From the NCBI GenBank assembly GCA_964505975.1, contig CAZDLW010000002.1, forward strand, positions 22,430-86,429: a DNA stretch of 64,000 nt. The letters are read 5' to 3'. This stretch comes from Gp6-AA40 sp964505975 (GTDB taxonomy: Bacteria > Acidobacteriota > Vicinamibacteria > Vicinamibacterales > UBA2999). Of this stretch, positions 52,251 to 61,886 are shown piece after piece. Both the position numbers and the translations under genes were made by a program. Numbering within the stretch: position 1 is the stretch's first letter; the number at the start of each line of letters is the position of its first letter. Under the pieces are notes generated by a model. That model was not told the origin of the DNA, made no database searches, and saw only the letters and a list, made by a program, of their open reading frames with translations.

Positions 52251-53552
52251 ATGCGAGGATTGGTGATCCTGTCGCTGTTCTGTGTGGCGGCGTGCGGCGG
52301 TCGCGACGAGGCCCCCGATCTGCCCCACGCGTCCGTGCTCTCCAGTGGCACGGACATCCATTTGGTGCCCGACACGACCCTGATTCAGGGGCTCGTGCCG
52401 CGCAACGCGACTCTCGGTGCGATGCTGCATGCCGAAGGGCTTGCTGCCGATGCCGTGGAGGGCGTGGTGCAGGCGGCGCGCACCGTATTCGATCCGCGGC
52501 GGTTGAGGTCGCTGCAGCCGTTCTCGCTCGAGCGGACCGTCGATGGGACGCTGCGGTACTTCGAGTACGAGATCGATGGTCAATCGCTCCTGCGGGTCGA
52601 GCCCGTCAATCCGTTCGACCGCGAGGAGCTGCACGCGGAAGTCCTGCCCATACCGAAGACCCTGGAGTACGCCTCGGCCGCCGGCCGCATCGACCGGCAG
52701 ACCCCGTCGCTCTTTCAGGCCATGACCGGAGCCGGCGAGCGCGGGGAGCTCGCCGTCGCCGTGGCCCAGGTGTTCGCCGGCGACATCGATTTCAACAGCG
52801 ACCTGCAGCCGGGCGACCGGTTCGGGGTGGTGTTCGAGCGTTTCGCCCGCGAAGACCGACCGGAGGACACGAGCTACGGAGTGATTACGGCCGCCGAGTT
52901 CCACAACAAGGGACGCGTGCTGCGCGCCATCCGCTTCACGCCGCCAGGTGGCACGCCCGGCTATTACGATGGGGAAGGGCGGTCGCTCCAGCGGTTCTTC
53001 CTGCGATCGCCGTTGCGATTCGAGCCGCGCGTCACGTCGCGCTTCTCGCTCCGACGGCGCCATCCGGTCTTGCACACCACCCGTGCGCATACGGGTGTGG
53101 ACTACGCGGCGCCACATGGGGCCGACGTCGTGGCCGTGGCCGCGGGGACGGTGATCTCCGCCACCTACGACAACACGAACGGACGCATGGTCCGACTGCG
53201 GCACGCCTCCGGGTACCACAGCTATTACCTGCACCTGTCGGCCTTTGGTGCGGGTATTCGTGCGGGCGCCCGTGTCCGCCAAGGGCAGGTGATCGGCAAG
53301 GTGGGGGCAACGGGCCTGGCCACGGGACCGCACCTCCACTATGGCCTTCGCAAGGATGGCACATGGGTCGATCCGTTGCGCGAGCACAGCAAGCTGCCGC
53401 CGGGTGAACCGATTCCGGCCGCGGCCATGGGAGCCTTTGCAGACGCGCGTGACGAGGCGCTCGAGCGGCTCGGTGCGGCGATGCAGGAACACCCGATGCC
53501 GTTTGACACGTCCCCGGCCGTGGAGCTCGCGATACTGGACGAGCCACGGTAA
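52251..53552 (+). CDS. M23-family peptidoglycan endopeptidase (lipoprotein)
   Basis: A 433-residue exported protein with a lipoprotein signal (LVILSLFCVAACGG, lipobox VAAC). The middle part (about 45-200) resembles the OapA/LysM-like module of Gram-negative M23 peptidases (LVPRNATLGAMLHAEGL). The C-terminal M23 domain has the zinc ligands H280 and D284 in HTGVDYAAP and H363 in HLHYG. It should cut peptide cross-links in peptidoglycan during growth or division. DUF1015 and serC genes follow on the same strand. Confidence 0.92.
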   Translation: MRGLVILSLFCVAACGGRDEAPDLPHASVLSSGTDIHLVPDTTLIQGLVPRNATLGAMLHAEGLAADAVEGVVQAARTVFDPRRLRSLQPFSLERTVDGTLRYFEYEIDGQSLLRVEPVNPFDREELHAEVLPIPKTLEYASAAGRIDRQTPSLFQAMTGAGERGELAVAVAQVFAGDIDFNSDLQPGDRFGVVFERFAREDRPEDTSYGVITAAEFHNKGRVLRAIRFTPPGGTPGYYDGEGRSLQRFFLRSPLRFEPRVTSRFSLRRRHPVLHTTRAHTGVDYAAPHGADVVAVAAGTVISATYDNTNGRMVRLRHASGYHSYYLHLSAFGAGIRAGARVRQGQVIGKVGATGLATGPHLHYGLRKDGTWVDPLREHSKLPPGEPIPAAAMGAFADARDEALERLGAAMQEHPMPFDTSPAVELAILDEPR

Positions 53553-53606
53553 AACCGCCGTGACTCTCGCGCCGGTGGCGCCACTCGTGCGCTCCCTTGG
53601 GCAGCT

Positions 53607-54827
53607 ATGGCCCTGCTGACACCGTTCCGTGCGCTTCGACCAGCGCCAGCGGCGGCCCATCGCGTTGCCGCCGTTCCGTACGACGTGGTTACGACGGACG
53701 AGGCGCGTACGCTCGCCAGTGGCAATCCTCTGAGTTTTCTGCACGTGTCTCGGGCGGAAATCGACCTCTTCCCGGACATGCCGGCCTATTCAGATGCGGT
53801 GTACGCGAAGGCAGCGGAGAACCTCGTGCGGCTGCGACGCGACGCGCCACTACTCGTGGAGGCGTCCCCGTCGCTGTACGTGTACCGGCTCCGGGATGGC
53901 GCCCACGAACAAGCGGGCGTCGCGGGCTGCTTCTCCATCGACGAATACGAAGCGGGCACGATCAGAAAGCATGAACGGACGCGGCGCGACAAGGAGGACG
54001 ATCGCACCCGTCACATCCTGGAGCTGCGCGCACAGACCGGTCCGGTATTCCTCGTCTACCGAGCATGCGATCTCGTTGACGCCGTGGTGACACGGGTGAT
54101 GGCGACCGTACCGACCTACGATTTCGAGGCGTCGGATGGGGTCCAGCATGCCGTGTGGCACGTGGAGCGGCGAGACGAGAGCGAACTCGTGCAGGCCTTC
54201 GGCATGATCCCGGCCCTCTACATCGCGGATGGTCACCATCGTGCAGCCGGCGCGGCGCGTGCGCGCGGGCACCTGCGCGGCGCTCCCGACGCGACCGGCG
54301 AGTGGGACACGTTTCTCGCGGTCGCGTTCCCGGACGTGCAGGTTCGGGTGCTTCCGTACAACCGGGTCGTGAAGGACCTGGGCGGCCAGACACCCGAATC
54401 GTTGCTGGCCGCGCTGCACCTGCACGCGACGGTCAGCGACCCCGGGCGTCGCGTACCGGAACGCCCCGGGGAAGTCTGCATGTGCCTCGGAGGGCGATGG
54501 TATACGCTCATCCTGCAGGAACAGCAGGCAGGAGCGCCGCCCGGGGCACGCCTCGACGTGAGCGTCCTCCAGGACACCGTGCTGGCGCCGGTGTTGGGCA
54601 TCCGGGATGTGCGCTCCGATCCACGGATTGAGTTTGTCGGGGGAGTCCGGGGAGCGCCCGAGTTGGAGAAGCTGGTGACATCGGGTGCGGCGGCGGTTGC
54701 GTTCTCGCTGTGTCCCGTGACGATCGCCGACATGATGGCTGTGACCGATGCCGGCGGCATCATGCCTCCCAAGTCCACGTGGTTCGAGCCGAAACTCAGG
54801 GATGGGCTGTTGTCCCATGTGATCTGA
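53607..54827 (+). CDS. DUF1015-family protein next to serC
   Basis: A 406-residue protein of the DUF1015 family. Typical motifs are PFRALRPAP, VPYDVVTTDEAR, SFLHVSRAEID, HERTRRDKEDDRTRH, the nearly invariant ALYIADGHHRAAGA and the C-terminal MPPKSTWFEPKLRDGL. Its role is not firmly known to me. DGHHR resembles the DGxHR motif of the ParB/sulfiredoxin fold, which includes free-serine kinases; together with serC next door this suggests a step in serine metabolism. That link is inference. It precedes serC by about 110 bp on the same strand. Confidence 0.85.
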   Translation: MALLTPFRALRPAPAAAHRVAAVPYDVVTTDEARTLASGNPLSFLHVSRAEIDLFPDMPAYSDAVYAKAAENLVRLRRDAPLLVEASPSLYVYRLRDGAHEQAGVAGCFSIDEYEAGTIRKHERTRRDKEDDRTRHILELRAQTGPVFLVYRACDLVDAVVTRVMATVPTYDFEASDGVQHAVWHVERRDESELVQAFGMIPALYIADGHHRAAGAARARGHLRGAPDATGEWDTFLAVAFPDVQVRVLPYNRVVKDLGGQTPESLLAALHLHATVSDPGRRVPERPGEVCMCLGGRWYTLILQEQQAGAPPGARLDVSVLQDTVLAPVLGIRDVRSDPRIEFVGGVRGAPELEKLVTSGAAAVAFSLCPVTIADMMAVTDAGGIMPPKSTWFEPKLRDGLLSHVI

Positions 54828-54939
54828 GGCCCGGGCGGTGCGTGCGCGCCCCGACGGCCCGCGACACCGGTGTCCGGTGGGGGCTGAGGATGCACCTCAT
54901 GAGCGCGTCGGCGACACTGATAGGATGCTGCATAGCACC

Positions 54940-56031
54940 ATGTCTGCCACCACTCGCATCTTCAACTTCTCCGCGGGACCGGCAGTACTGCCGCTCCCCG
55001 TGCTCGAGGAAGCGCAACGACACTTCCTGGCGCTGCCTGGCGTCGGCATGTCGGTCACGGAGATCTCTCATCGGTCCAGGGCCTTCGAGGATCTTCTGCA
55101 AGGTGCCATCGCCGACATGCGATCGCTTGCGGGCATTCCATCGGGCCACACCGTCCTGTTCCTCCAGGGTGGCGCGAGCCTGCAGTTCGCGATGGTTCCG
55201 ATGAATCTGCTCGGGCCTGGGCAGACGGCCGATTACATCGACACCGGCTCCTGGGCGGAGAAGGCGATCGCGGACGCCCGACGGGTGGGCACCGTCAACG
55301 TCACCGGCTCGACGAAGGCAGAGGGTTACGCCCGCATTCCGCAGCCGCACGAGCTGGCATTCACTCCCGGAGCGGCCTACGTGCATATCACGAGCAACAA
55401 CACGATCGAAGGCACGCAGTGGAAGACAGTCCCGGAGACTGGCACCGTGCCGCTCGTCAGCGATGCGTCGTCCGATCTTTTCGGTGGGCCGATCGATGTG
55501 GAGCGATTCGGGATGATCTACGCGGGTGCCCAGAAGAACCTCGGGCCGTCGGGCGTGACTGTCGTGATCGTTCGTGACGATCTTCTCTGGCGATCGCCGG
55601 GCGCGCTGTCTCCCATGCTGAGCTACAAGGTACAAGCGGCAAGCGGCTCGCTCTACAACACGCCAAACACGTTCGGTGTGTACATGGTGGGCCTCACGAT
55701 GAAATGGCTCATCTCGCTTGGCGGCCTCGAGGAGATTGAGAGACGCAATGTGCGCAAGGCCGCAGTCCTGTATGCGGAAATCGATCGCACGGGCTTCTAT
55801 CGTGGAACTGCGCGTCCTGAGAGCCGCTCGCTCATGAACGTCACGTTTCGCCTGCCCGATGAGCGGCTCGAAGCGATGTTCGTCAGGGAGGCCACCGCCG
55901 CCGGCCTGGACGGTCTTCAGGGGCACCGCTCCGTTGGAGGGCTGCGCGCCTCGATCTACAACGCGTTCCCGGAGGAAGGCGTTCGTGCACTGGTCGACTT
56001 CATGGGCGACTTCGAGCGGACGCGAGGGTAG
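54940..56031 (+). CDS. serC: Phosphoserine aminotransferase
   Basis: A 363-residue PLP enzyme that makes 3-phosphoserine from 3-phosphohydroxypyruvate and glutamate. Family landmarks are IFNFSAGPAVLP, MSVTEISHRS, LQGGASLQF, the Schiff-base Lys in AGAQKNLGPSGV, and SLMNVTFRLP near the end. The chosen ATG gives the standard length; an ATG 15 nt upstream is possible. It lies downstream of the DUF1015 gene and is convergent with pcnB, 31 bp apart. serA and serB are not in the window. Confidence 0.95.
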   Translation: MSATTRIFNFSAGPAVLPLPVLEEAQRHFLALPGVGMSVTEISHRSRAFEDLLQGAIADMRSLAGIPSGHTVLFLQGGASLQFAMVPMNLLGPGQTADYIDTGSWAEKAIADARRVGTVNVTGSTKAEGYARIPQPHELAFTPGAAYVHITSNNTIEGTQWKTVPETGTVPLVSDASSDLFGGPIDVERFGMIYAGAQKNLGPSGVTVVIVRDDLLWRSPGALSPMLSYKVQAASGSLYNTPNTFGVYMVGLTMKWLISLGGLEEIERRNVRKAAVLYAEIDRTGFYRGTARPESRSLMNVTFRLPDERLEAMFVREATAAGLDGLQGHRSVGGLRASIYNAFPEEGVRALVDFMGDFERTRG

Positions 56032-56062
56032 GCGGCCAGCGTGAACCGCGGTCGTGCGTGGG

Positions 56063-57367
56063 TCACGGTAGCGCCGGCCGACTGAGGCGCCGCCGCCGCC
56101 TCCTCCTCGGGCGAGACGACGGGACCTGCACGGCGGAGGTCTCCGCGTCGTATGCACCAGAGGCCTCGAGAAATCCCCGCCAATGCTCCAGAGCGTCTGG
56201 CGCGTGCCCGTGAATCTCGAGCCATGTGAGTGCCTCGCCGAAGGGTGCCCGATGCATCAACGCCCGCCTGGCCCGCGGCGTGACGCGCAGGTCCGCCAGT
56301 TTGCGCTGTAACCCGAGGATGTGTTGCAGTCGCTCCACATCGCGCCTGGCAATTGGGAGGAGCCCGAGTGACGGCCTTGGCTCGGCCGGGAGCGCGTTGT
56401 CGGCCACGGGACGAGCGCGCGGCGTGCCACCCACGGTGCGGAGGAGAGTGCCGAGCAGGAGAGGGTTCGTCAGCGTAGGGGGTATCTGGTCGAAACGACG
56501 GCGATAGGCGTCGAGGGCCGCAAGTGACGCCCACAGCGTGGGCCCCGCATGTGCCTGCAGATCGGGTGCGACCGGTTGCAGTAACCGGCGCTCGGCGAGC
56601 AGGCGGAAGGCGCGCTCGGAGGCTCCAGACCGCAGCAGCTTGTAGATCTCTTCCATGAGCCGTGCCGGTGCGCTGCGCGCGATGTCTCCGGCATGCACGG
56701 CAATGGCGCGATCGATCGGCTCGTCAATCCGAAAGTCCAGGCGCGCCGCAAGCGCCGCGGCGCGCAGCATCCGGACCGGATCTTCCTGAAACCGCACGGA
56801 CGGCTCGCCGATGGACCGAATGAGCCCGGCGCGCAGGTCGTCGAGGCCGCTCGTGTAATCGATGATGGAGAAGGTGCCGATGTCGTAGAAGAGTGCATTC
56901 ACCGTGAAGTCGCGCCGGAAGGCGTCCTCCTCGGGCGTGCCGAAGGTGTTGTCGCGGTGGACGAGGCGATCGTGGGCCATCTGCGCACCGGCCTCCACCG
57001 GGACTGTCTCTTCCGGTTGGTGCGGACGGGCATCGTCGGCCTCGGTGAGCTCCGAAGGGGGAACCTGGCGTCGGAACGTCGCAACCTCGATTGTCTTCTG
57101 TCCGAAGCGGACATGCGCGAGGCGAAACCGTCGTCCGATGATCCAGCAGTTCCGGAAGAGCCGCTTGACTTGATACGGATGTGCGGAGGTCCCGATATCG
57201 AAGTCCTTCGGCCGGCGACCCAGCAGCAGGTCGCGGACACTCCCGCCGACGAGGTACGCGATATGACCGTGTTGATGGAGCCGGTACAGCACCTTCAGTG
57301 CGTCAGGATCGATCTGTCGGCGTGAGATCGAGTGCTCCGCGCGCGGCACAATCATCGGATCAACCAT
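56063..57367 (-). CDS. pcnB: Poly(A) polymerase I
   Basis: A 434-residue nucleotidyltransferase. The active-site region YLVGGSVRDLLLGRRPKDFDI carries the catalytic aspartates, and the signature IIGRRFRLAHVRFG followed by IEVATFRR identifies poly(A) polymerase rather than CCA-adding enzyme. The C-terminus is very basic (RPRRRRRRRLSRP), as in PcnB. Polyadenylation of RNA by PcnB promotes decay. Upstream in-frame starts at 57376 and 57397 would add a few residues. Convergent with serC. Confidence 0.9.
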   Translation of the reverse strand: MVDPMIVPRAEHSISRRQIDPDALKVLYRLHQHGHIAYLVGGSVRDLLLGRRPKDFDIGTSAHPYQVKRLFRNCWIIGRRFRLAHVRFGQKTIEVATFRRQVPPSELTEADDARPHQPEETVPVEAGAQMAHDRLVHRDNTFGTPEEDAFRRDFTVNALFYDIGTFSIIDYTSGLDDLRAGLIRSIGEPSVRFQEDPVRMLRAAALAARLDFRIDEPIDRAIAVHAGDIARSAPARLMEEIYKLLRSGASERAFRLLAERRLLQPVAPDLQAHAGPTLWASLAALDAYRRRFDQIPPTLTNPLLLGTLLRTVGGTPRARPVADNALPAEPRPSLGLLPIARRDVERLQHILGLQRKLADLRVTPRARRALMHRAPFGEALTWLEIHGHAPDALEHWRGFLEASGAYDAETSAVQVPSSRPRRRRRRRLSRPALP

Positions 57368-57513
57368 CGTTCGCATTGTAGCAACGCTCCGGGCCAATCC
57401 AGGCTCGCGGTCGCTCGAGTGCTCGGACGGGCCACGTCATCGCTGCCGGGCGGAACCACGCCGAACGAGTTGAATCGCACGCCCCCTCGGTGCGGAACTG
57501 CTAGGATTCACAC

Positions 57514-58323
57514 ATGCGGCCCGGTCACCTCTTCGCAGTCGTGGCGTTTCATGCCTGCCTGGCGGTGTCGCTTGGGGCCGAGGAGCCGCCGGCGTTGGTG
57601 AAGGCGAGAGTGCTCTACAACGCCGCTGACTACGACGGCGCCATCGAGGCGGCGGCTGTGGCACGACGGGACCCGCAGTGGTCCGCTGCTGCTGCCCTGG
57701 TGATCGCGCGATCGCAGCTCCAGCGCCATCGTCAGAGTGCCGATCCCGAGGTATTGACCGCTGCGCGCGAGACGCTGGGAGAGGTTCGCGCCGGGGCACT
57801 GACTCCACGTGACCAGGTCGACCTGCTGGTCGGCCTTGGTCAGGCGCTGTATCTGGACGAGAGGTTTGGTGCGGCTGCTGAGTTGTTCGACACGGCGCTC
57901 AGTCACGGCGAGCTCCTGAGCGCCAAGGACCGGCTGCTGTTGCTGGACTGGTGGGCCACGGCCCTGGATCGCGACGCGCAACTGCGGCCACTGGAGCGGC
58001 GCCAGTCCGTCTACGCGCAGATCCGAGATCGGATGGAGGAGGCACTCCGGCGCGACGCCGGGAGTGGCCCTGCGAACTACTGGCTGGCGGTTGCGGCGCG
58101 AGGCGTGGGCGACCTCGATCGCGCGTGGCATGCGGCCGTGGCTGCCTGGCTGCGCGCGGGGTTCACGCCCGGAGAGGCCGGCGACCTGCGCGAGGACCTC
58201 GACCGACTCGTGCTGGAGGCATTGATTCCCGAGCGCGTGCGGCTTCGCCCGCCCGCCGAGCAGGAACACGCGCAGGCCGCGCTGCAGACGGAATGGGAAC
58301 AGTTCAAGCAGCAGTGGAAGTGA
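57514..58323 (+). CDS. Exported TPR-like protein
   Basis: A 269-residue protein with a signal peptide (residues 1-22, ending SLGAEE). The rest is helical with TPR-like pairs: ALVKARVLYNAADYDGAIEA, LLVGLGQALYLDERFGAAAELF and ANYWLAVAARGVGDLDRAWHA. The C-terminus is Glu/Gln-rich. Such proteins scaffold envelope complexes. It is flanked by pcnB (divergent) and polA (convergent) and has no obvious operon partner. Function unknown. Confidence 0.7.
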   Translation: MRPGHLFAVVAFHACLAVSLGAEEPPALVKARVLYNAADYDGAIEAAAVARRDPQWSAAAALVIARSQLQRHRQSADPEVLTAARETLGEVRAGALTPRDQVDLLVGLGQALYLDERFGAAAELFDTALSHGELLSAKDRLLLLDWWATALDRDAQLRPLERRQSVYAQIRDRMEEALRRDAGSGPANYWLAVAARGVGDLDRAWHAAVAAWLRAGFTPGEAGDLREDLDRLVLEALIPERVRLRPPAEQEHAQAALQTEWEQFKQQWK

Positions 58324-58366
58324 GGCCCTGTCCGAGCGCCGGTGGCCCGCTGCACGGCTGGATAGC

Positions 58367-61099
58367 CTACGGTTTCGCGTCCCGCCAATTGTCTGCCACA
58401 CCGATATCCACGGTCAGCGGCACACTCAAGGAAACGGCGTGCTCCATGCGTTCTCGGATCAGTGCGGTCGTTGCCTCCGCCTCGGTCCGGTCGCACTCGA
58501 AGAGGAGCTCGTCGTGGACGGTCAGGATCATGCGCGCTCCTGCTCCATGAGGCGTCAAGGCGGCGTGCAGGTCGATCATGGCTTTCTTCAGGATGTCGGC
58601 GGCGGTGCCCTGAATGGGCATGTTCACGGTCTCGCGCTCTGCCTGTGCCCGGATCTGGTAGTTGCGGCTCGTGAGGTTCGGCACCAGGCGCCGCCGCCCG
58701 AACATCGTCCTGACGACGCCGGTGCGCCGGGCTTCTTCGAGCGTGCGGGTGATGAACTCGCGCACGCGTGGGAATCCGGCGAAGTAGGCCGTGATGAACT
58801 CCTGCGCCGACTCCTGGGTCACGTTGATGTCCTTGGCCAGGGTGAACGGCGTCTTGCCGTAGAGCACCGCATAGTTGACCATCTTGGCGCGGCTACGAAG
58901 CTCGTGAGGGTCCAGCTCGCTGTTGGGGCCGAACAGTCTGAGGCCGGTGCGTTCGTGAATGTCTTCCCCCTTGCGGAAGGCTTCGACGAGCACCTCTTCT
59001 CCCGCGAGGTGCGCCAGGACGCGGAGCTCGATCTGCGAATAGTCGGCGGAAATGAGAACGTTGCCCGGCGCCGCGATGAACGCACGTCGAATCTCGCGGC
59101 CAAGCTCCGTGCGGATCGGAATGTTCTGCAGGTTCGGGTCCGAGCTGCTCAATCGTCCCGTGGCCGCCACGGCCTGATTGAAGCACGTGTGCACGCGTCC
59201 TGTCTGCGGGTGCACCATGAGCGGGAGTGCGTCGACGTACGTGCTCTTCAACTTGTGCAGGGCGCGCCATTCCAGGATCAGCCGCGGGAGCTCATGACTC
59301 GAGGCGAGCTCCTCGAGCACGTCCGCCGCCGTGGATGCCGACCGGGTCTTCCCCGTCTTCCTCGTCGCCGGGAGCTTCAGCTTCTCGAACAGCACGTCGC
59401 CGAGTTGTTTCGGGGAATTGATATTGAAAGTCTCGCCAGCCAGCTCGTAGATGCTCGCCGCACGATGCGCGAGTTCCCGCTCGATGTGCTGCGACTGGGC
59501 GGACAGCGCCGAACGGTCAAGCAGGATACCGGCGAGCTCGATGTCCGCGAGCACTGGAATGAGCGGCATCTCGAGCTCGCGATAGACGGCGTCGAGCCCC
59601 TCGGCGACCAGCAGTGGCGCCAACTTCTTGCTGAGCTGGCGCGCGAGGTCGGCCCGCTCCCCGGCGTAGGTCAGCAGCGTCTGAGGTGGCACGAACCGCA
59701 GCGACTGTGCCTTCGCCCCGCGGCCGCACACCTCCTCTTCGGTCAGCGCCTTGTATCCGAGATGTTCGAGCGACGCATCGCCGAGAGGATGCCCGGAGCG
59801 GGTCGCATCCAGCAGATAGCTCGCCAGCATGGAATCGAAGGAGAGCCCCCCAAGCGCGATTCCGTGGCCCGCCAGAGCCACCGAGTCGAACTTCAAATCG
59901 TGGCCGAGCGTGCGGGCGGACGGATTCGACAGGACTGGCGCCAGCCGTTCGAGCGCCACGAGCCGTGGAAGCGACGCGGATCCGTCCGAGAGGAGATCGG
60001 CCGTCGCCTCGCGCGTGTCGTGGTCGAGCGGGACGTACCTCGCCTGACGATCCGACCAGGCGAACGCGATGCCGACGAGATCGGCCCGCATCGCGGGCCC
60101 CGGGTCGGTGATCACGTGCAGCGCAAATTCCTGGGCGGAAGCGAGCTCGCGAACCAGTCGATCGAGATCGTCCAGTGTGGTGACGAGCGCATAGTCCTTC
60201 TCGACCGTGTCGGCGGTCGGAGCGTATTCGTTGACGAGGGAGCGAAACGCCAGACGTGAGAAGAGCTCGTAACAGCGCTCCCGTGAAGGGCCGCGGTAGC
60301 GCAGGGACTCCACGTCCAGGTCCAGCGGCACATCCGTCCTGATGGTGACCAGCTCGCGGCTCTGGAGTGCATCTGCACGGTGCGAGGACAGCGCCTCGCG
60401 TTGCCGCGGCTTCAGCTCGTCGACGCGTTCGAGCAACGCATCGAGACTCCCGTACTCCGTCACCAGTTCCACGGCCCCCTTCTTGCCGATACCAGGAACA
60501 CCGGCCACGTTGTCGCTCGTGTCTCCAACGAGGGCAAGGACGTCGATGACTCGATCGGGCCCGACCCCGAACTTCTCCACGACGCCGCGTTCGTCGTACC
60601 ACGTGCCGTCGTCCCGAGGGTCGTACACACGGATTCCGTCGCGTACGAGCTGGAAGAAGTCCTTGTCGATAGAGACGATGACCACCTGGAATCCCCTGGC
60701 GGCTGCCTTCAGTGCCACCGTGCCAATCACGTCATCGGCTTCATATCCCGGCGACGTCAGAATCGGCACCCCCATCGCCTCGCACGCGTCGTGCACCCAG
60801 GCGATCTGCTCGGCGAGATCATCGGGCATCGCCGCGCGGGTGGCTTTGTAGTCGGCCGCGATCTCGTCTCGAAACGTAGGGCCGGCCAGGTCGAATGACG
60901 CGACGATATAGGAAGGGCGATGATCCGCGAGGAGCTTCCGCAGCATCATGACGAAGACGTACACCGCATGCGTGGTGTGGCCTTCCTGGTTCGAGAGACC
61001 TCTGCCACGAAACGCGTGGTACGCGCGGTACATCTGTGAACTTCCGTCGATGAGAAACAGCGTGGGAGGCGACATCTGTGAGGCGGGTCTGACCAGCAT
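58367..61099 (-). CDS. polA: DNA polymerase I with inactivated 3'-5' exonuclease site
   Basis: A 910-residue PolA. The 5'-3' exonuclease (about 1-300) is intact (YKATR, GYEADD, GDTSDNVAGVPGIG). In the 3'-5' exonuclease domain (about 310-500) the DxE metal motif reads HVI (H328) and the YxxxD motif reads YAGER, so three of four metal ligands are lost and proofreading is predicted absent. The polymerase domain has motif A DYSQIELRVLAHL, motif B RSRAKMVNYAVLYG and motif C VHDELLFE. Motif B has Tyr743 where E. coli has Phe762, a change known to reduce discrimination against dideoxynucleotides. An ATG at 61075 is an alternative start. Confidence 0.93.
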   Translation of the reverse strand: MLVRPASQMSPPTLFLIDGSSQMYRAYHAFRGRGLSNQEGHTTHAVYVFVMMLRKLLADHRPSYIVASFDLAGPTFRDEIAADYKATRAAMPDDLAEQIAWVHDACEAMGVPILTSPGYEADDVIGTVALKAAARGFQVVIVSIDKDFFQLVRDGIRVYDPRDDGTWYDERGVVEKFGVGPDRVIDVLALVGDTSDNVAGVPGIGKKGAVELVTEYGSLDALLERVDELKPRQREALSSHRADALQSRELVTIRTDVPLDLDVESLRYRGPSRERCYELFSRLAFRSLVNEYAPTADTVEKDYALVTTLDDLDRLVRELASAQEFALHVITDPGPAMRADLVGIAFAWSDRQARYVPLDHDTREATADLLSDGSASLPRLVALERLAPVLSNPSARTLGHDLKFDSVALAGHGIALGGLSFDSMLASYLLDATRSGHPLGDASLEHLGYKALTEEEVCGRGAKAQSLRFVPPQTLLTYAGERADLARQLSKKLAPLLVAEGLDAVYRELEMPLIPVLADIELAGILLDRSALSAQSQHIERELAHRAASIYELAGETFNINSPKQLGDVLFEKLKLPATRKTGKTRSASTAADVLEELASSHELPRLILEWRALHKLKSTYVDALPLMVHPQTGRVHTCFNQAVAATGRLSSSDPNLQNIPIRTELGREIRRAFIAAPGNVLISADYSQIELRVLAHLAGEEVLVEAFRKGEDIHERTGLRLFGPNSELDPHELRSRAKMVNYAVLYGKTPFTLAKDINVTQESAQEFITAYFAGFPRVREFITRTLEEARRTGVVRTMFGRRRLVPNLTSRNYQIRAQAERETVNMPIQGTAADILKKAMIDLHAALTPHGAGARMILTVHDELLFECDRTEAEATTALIRERMEHAVSLSVPLTVDIGVADNWRDAKP

Positions 61100-61194
61100 A
61101 CCATCGGGGCCCGTGCCGGCTGCTGAGAGCCCTGCTGATGGCGTTGGAGATCCGTGTCCCGGCCGCGAAGCCCGTCACATCGACGGCCCGAGAT

Positions 61195-61734
61195 CTACTT
61201 CTCGAGAAGGCGCCGAGCCTCGTCGACCGTCTGCAGCTCGTTGCGCACGTCGAACGCTTCGAACGAGCTGGCGATCGAGCGGGCCAGCATCCGATCGACG
61301 TTGCTGTTCACGACGCCCTCGAGCGTGACCCGCCCGTTCTCGACGATGATGTGGATTGGCGGATTGGGCATCGATGCATAGCCGCGGAAGGCGGCGTTCG
61401 AGTAGAGTGCGCGCGCGATCTTGAAGCGCAGGTCGTCGTCGAATTGCGAGACGGGCAGCACGTCGATACGGTTCCGAATCTCGGCAACGCCCGTGACGCT
61501 CGCGACACGGGCCTCGATGTCCCGGCGCTTGAAGGGCATTGTCACTTTGCCGGTCAGTGTGACGACACCTTGCTCGACCTGTACACGAATACTGTCGAAG
61601 ATGGTGAACTGCGGATAGGTCAGTACCTGTCGCTCGATGTCACGCACGAGCTGCTGGTCCGGGCGCTGAGCCGCCGTCGAAATCACACCGAGGCACAGCA
61701 GCACGAGCACTGCAGCCGCCATTCTTGCCGACAT
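61195..61734 (-). CDS. Periplasmic double-BON-domain protein
   Basis: A 179-residue exported protein with a signal peptide (MAAAVLVLLCLGVISTAAQ). Two BON domains follow (about 28-95 and 105-170), each with the pattern IRVQVEQGVVTLTGKV, and IHIIVENGRVTLEGVV with VNSNVDR. BON domains bind phospholipid or other envelope ligands; OsmY is a known example. The start lies 31 bp before the scaffold gap, so the promoter region is partly uncertain. It is downstream of the ZIP gene on the same strand. Confidence 0.87.
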   Translation of the reverse strand: MSARMAAAVLVLLCLGVISTAAQRPDQQLVRDIERQVLTYPQFTIFDSIRVQVEQGVVTLTGKVTMPFKRRDIEARVASVTGVAEIRNRIDVLPVSQFDDDLRFKIARALYSNAAFRGYASMPNPPIHIIVENGRVTLEGVVNSNVDRMLARSIASSFEAFDVRNELQTVDEARRLLEK

Positions 61735-61744
61735 GGCATGTCCG

Positions 61745-61886
61745 TCTTCACGGGATCGCAAGTACNNNNNNNNNNNNNNNNNNNNNNNNNNNNNNNNNNN
61801 NNNNNNNNNNNNNNNNNNNNNNNNNNNNNNNNNNNNNNNNNNNNNNNNNNNNNNNNNNNNNNNNNTCTTCACGGGATCGCAAGTAC
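61745..61886. other. Scaffold gap (100 N at 61766-61865) flanked by identical 21-bp ends
   Basis: The 21 bases just left of the N-run (61745-61765, beginning TCTTCACGGG and ending AAGTAC) are identical to the 21 bases just right of it (61866-61886). A fixed 100-N run with matching ends indicates two contigs that overlap and were joined by a default gap. Confidence 0.85.

Noticed and set aside
58439..60259. 606-codon open frame on the plus strand
   Set aside because: Antisense shadow of polA, same reason; composition is Arg/Gly/Glu-rich and non-globular.
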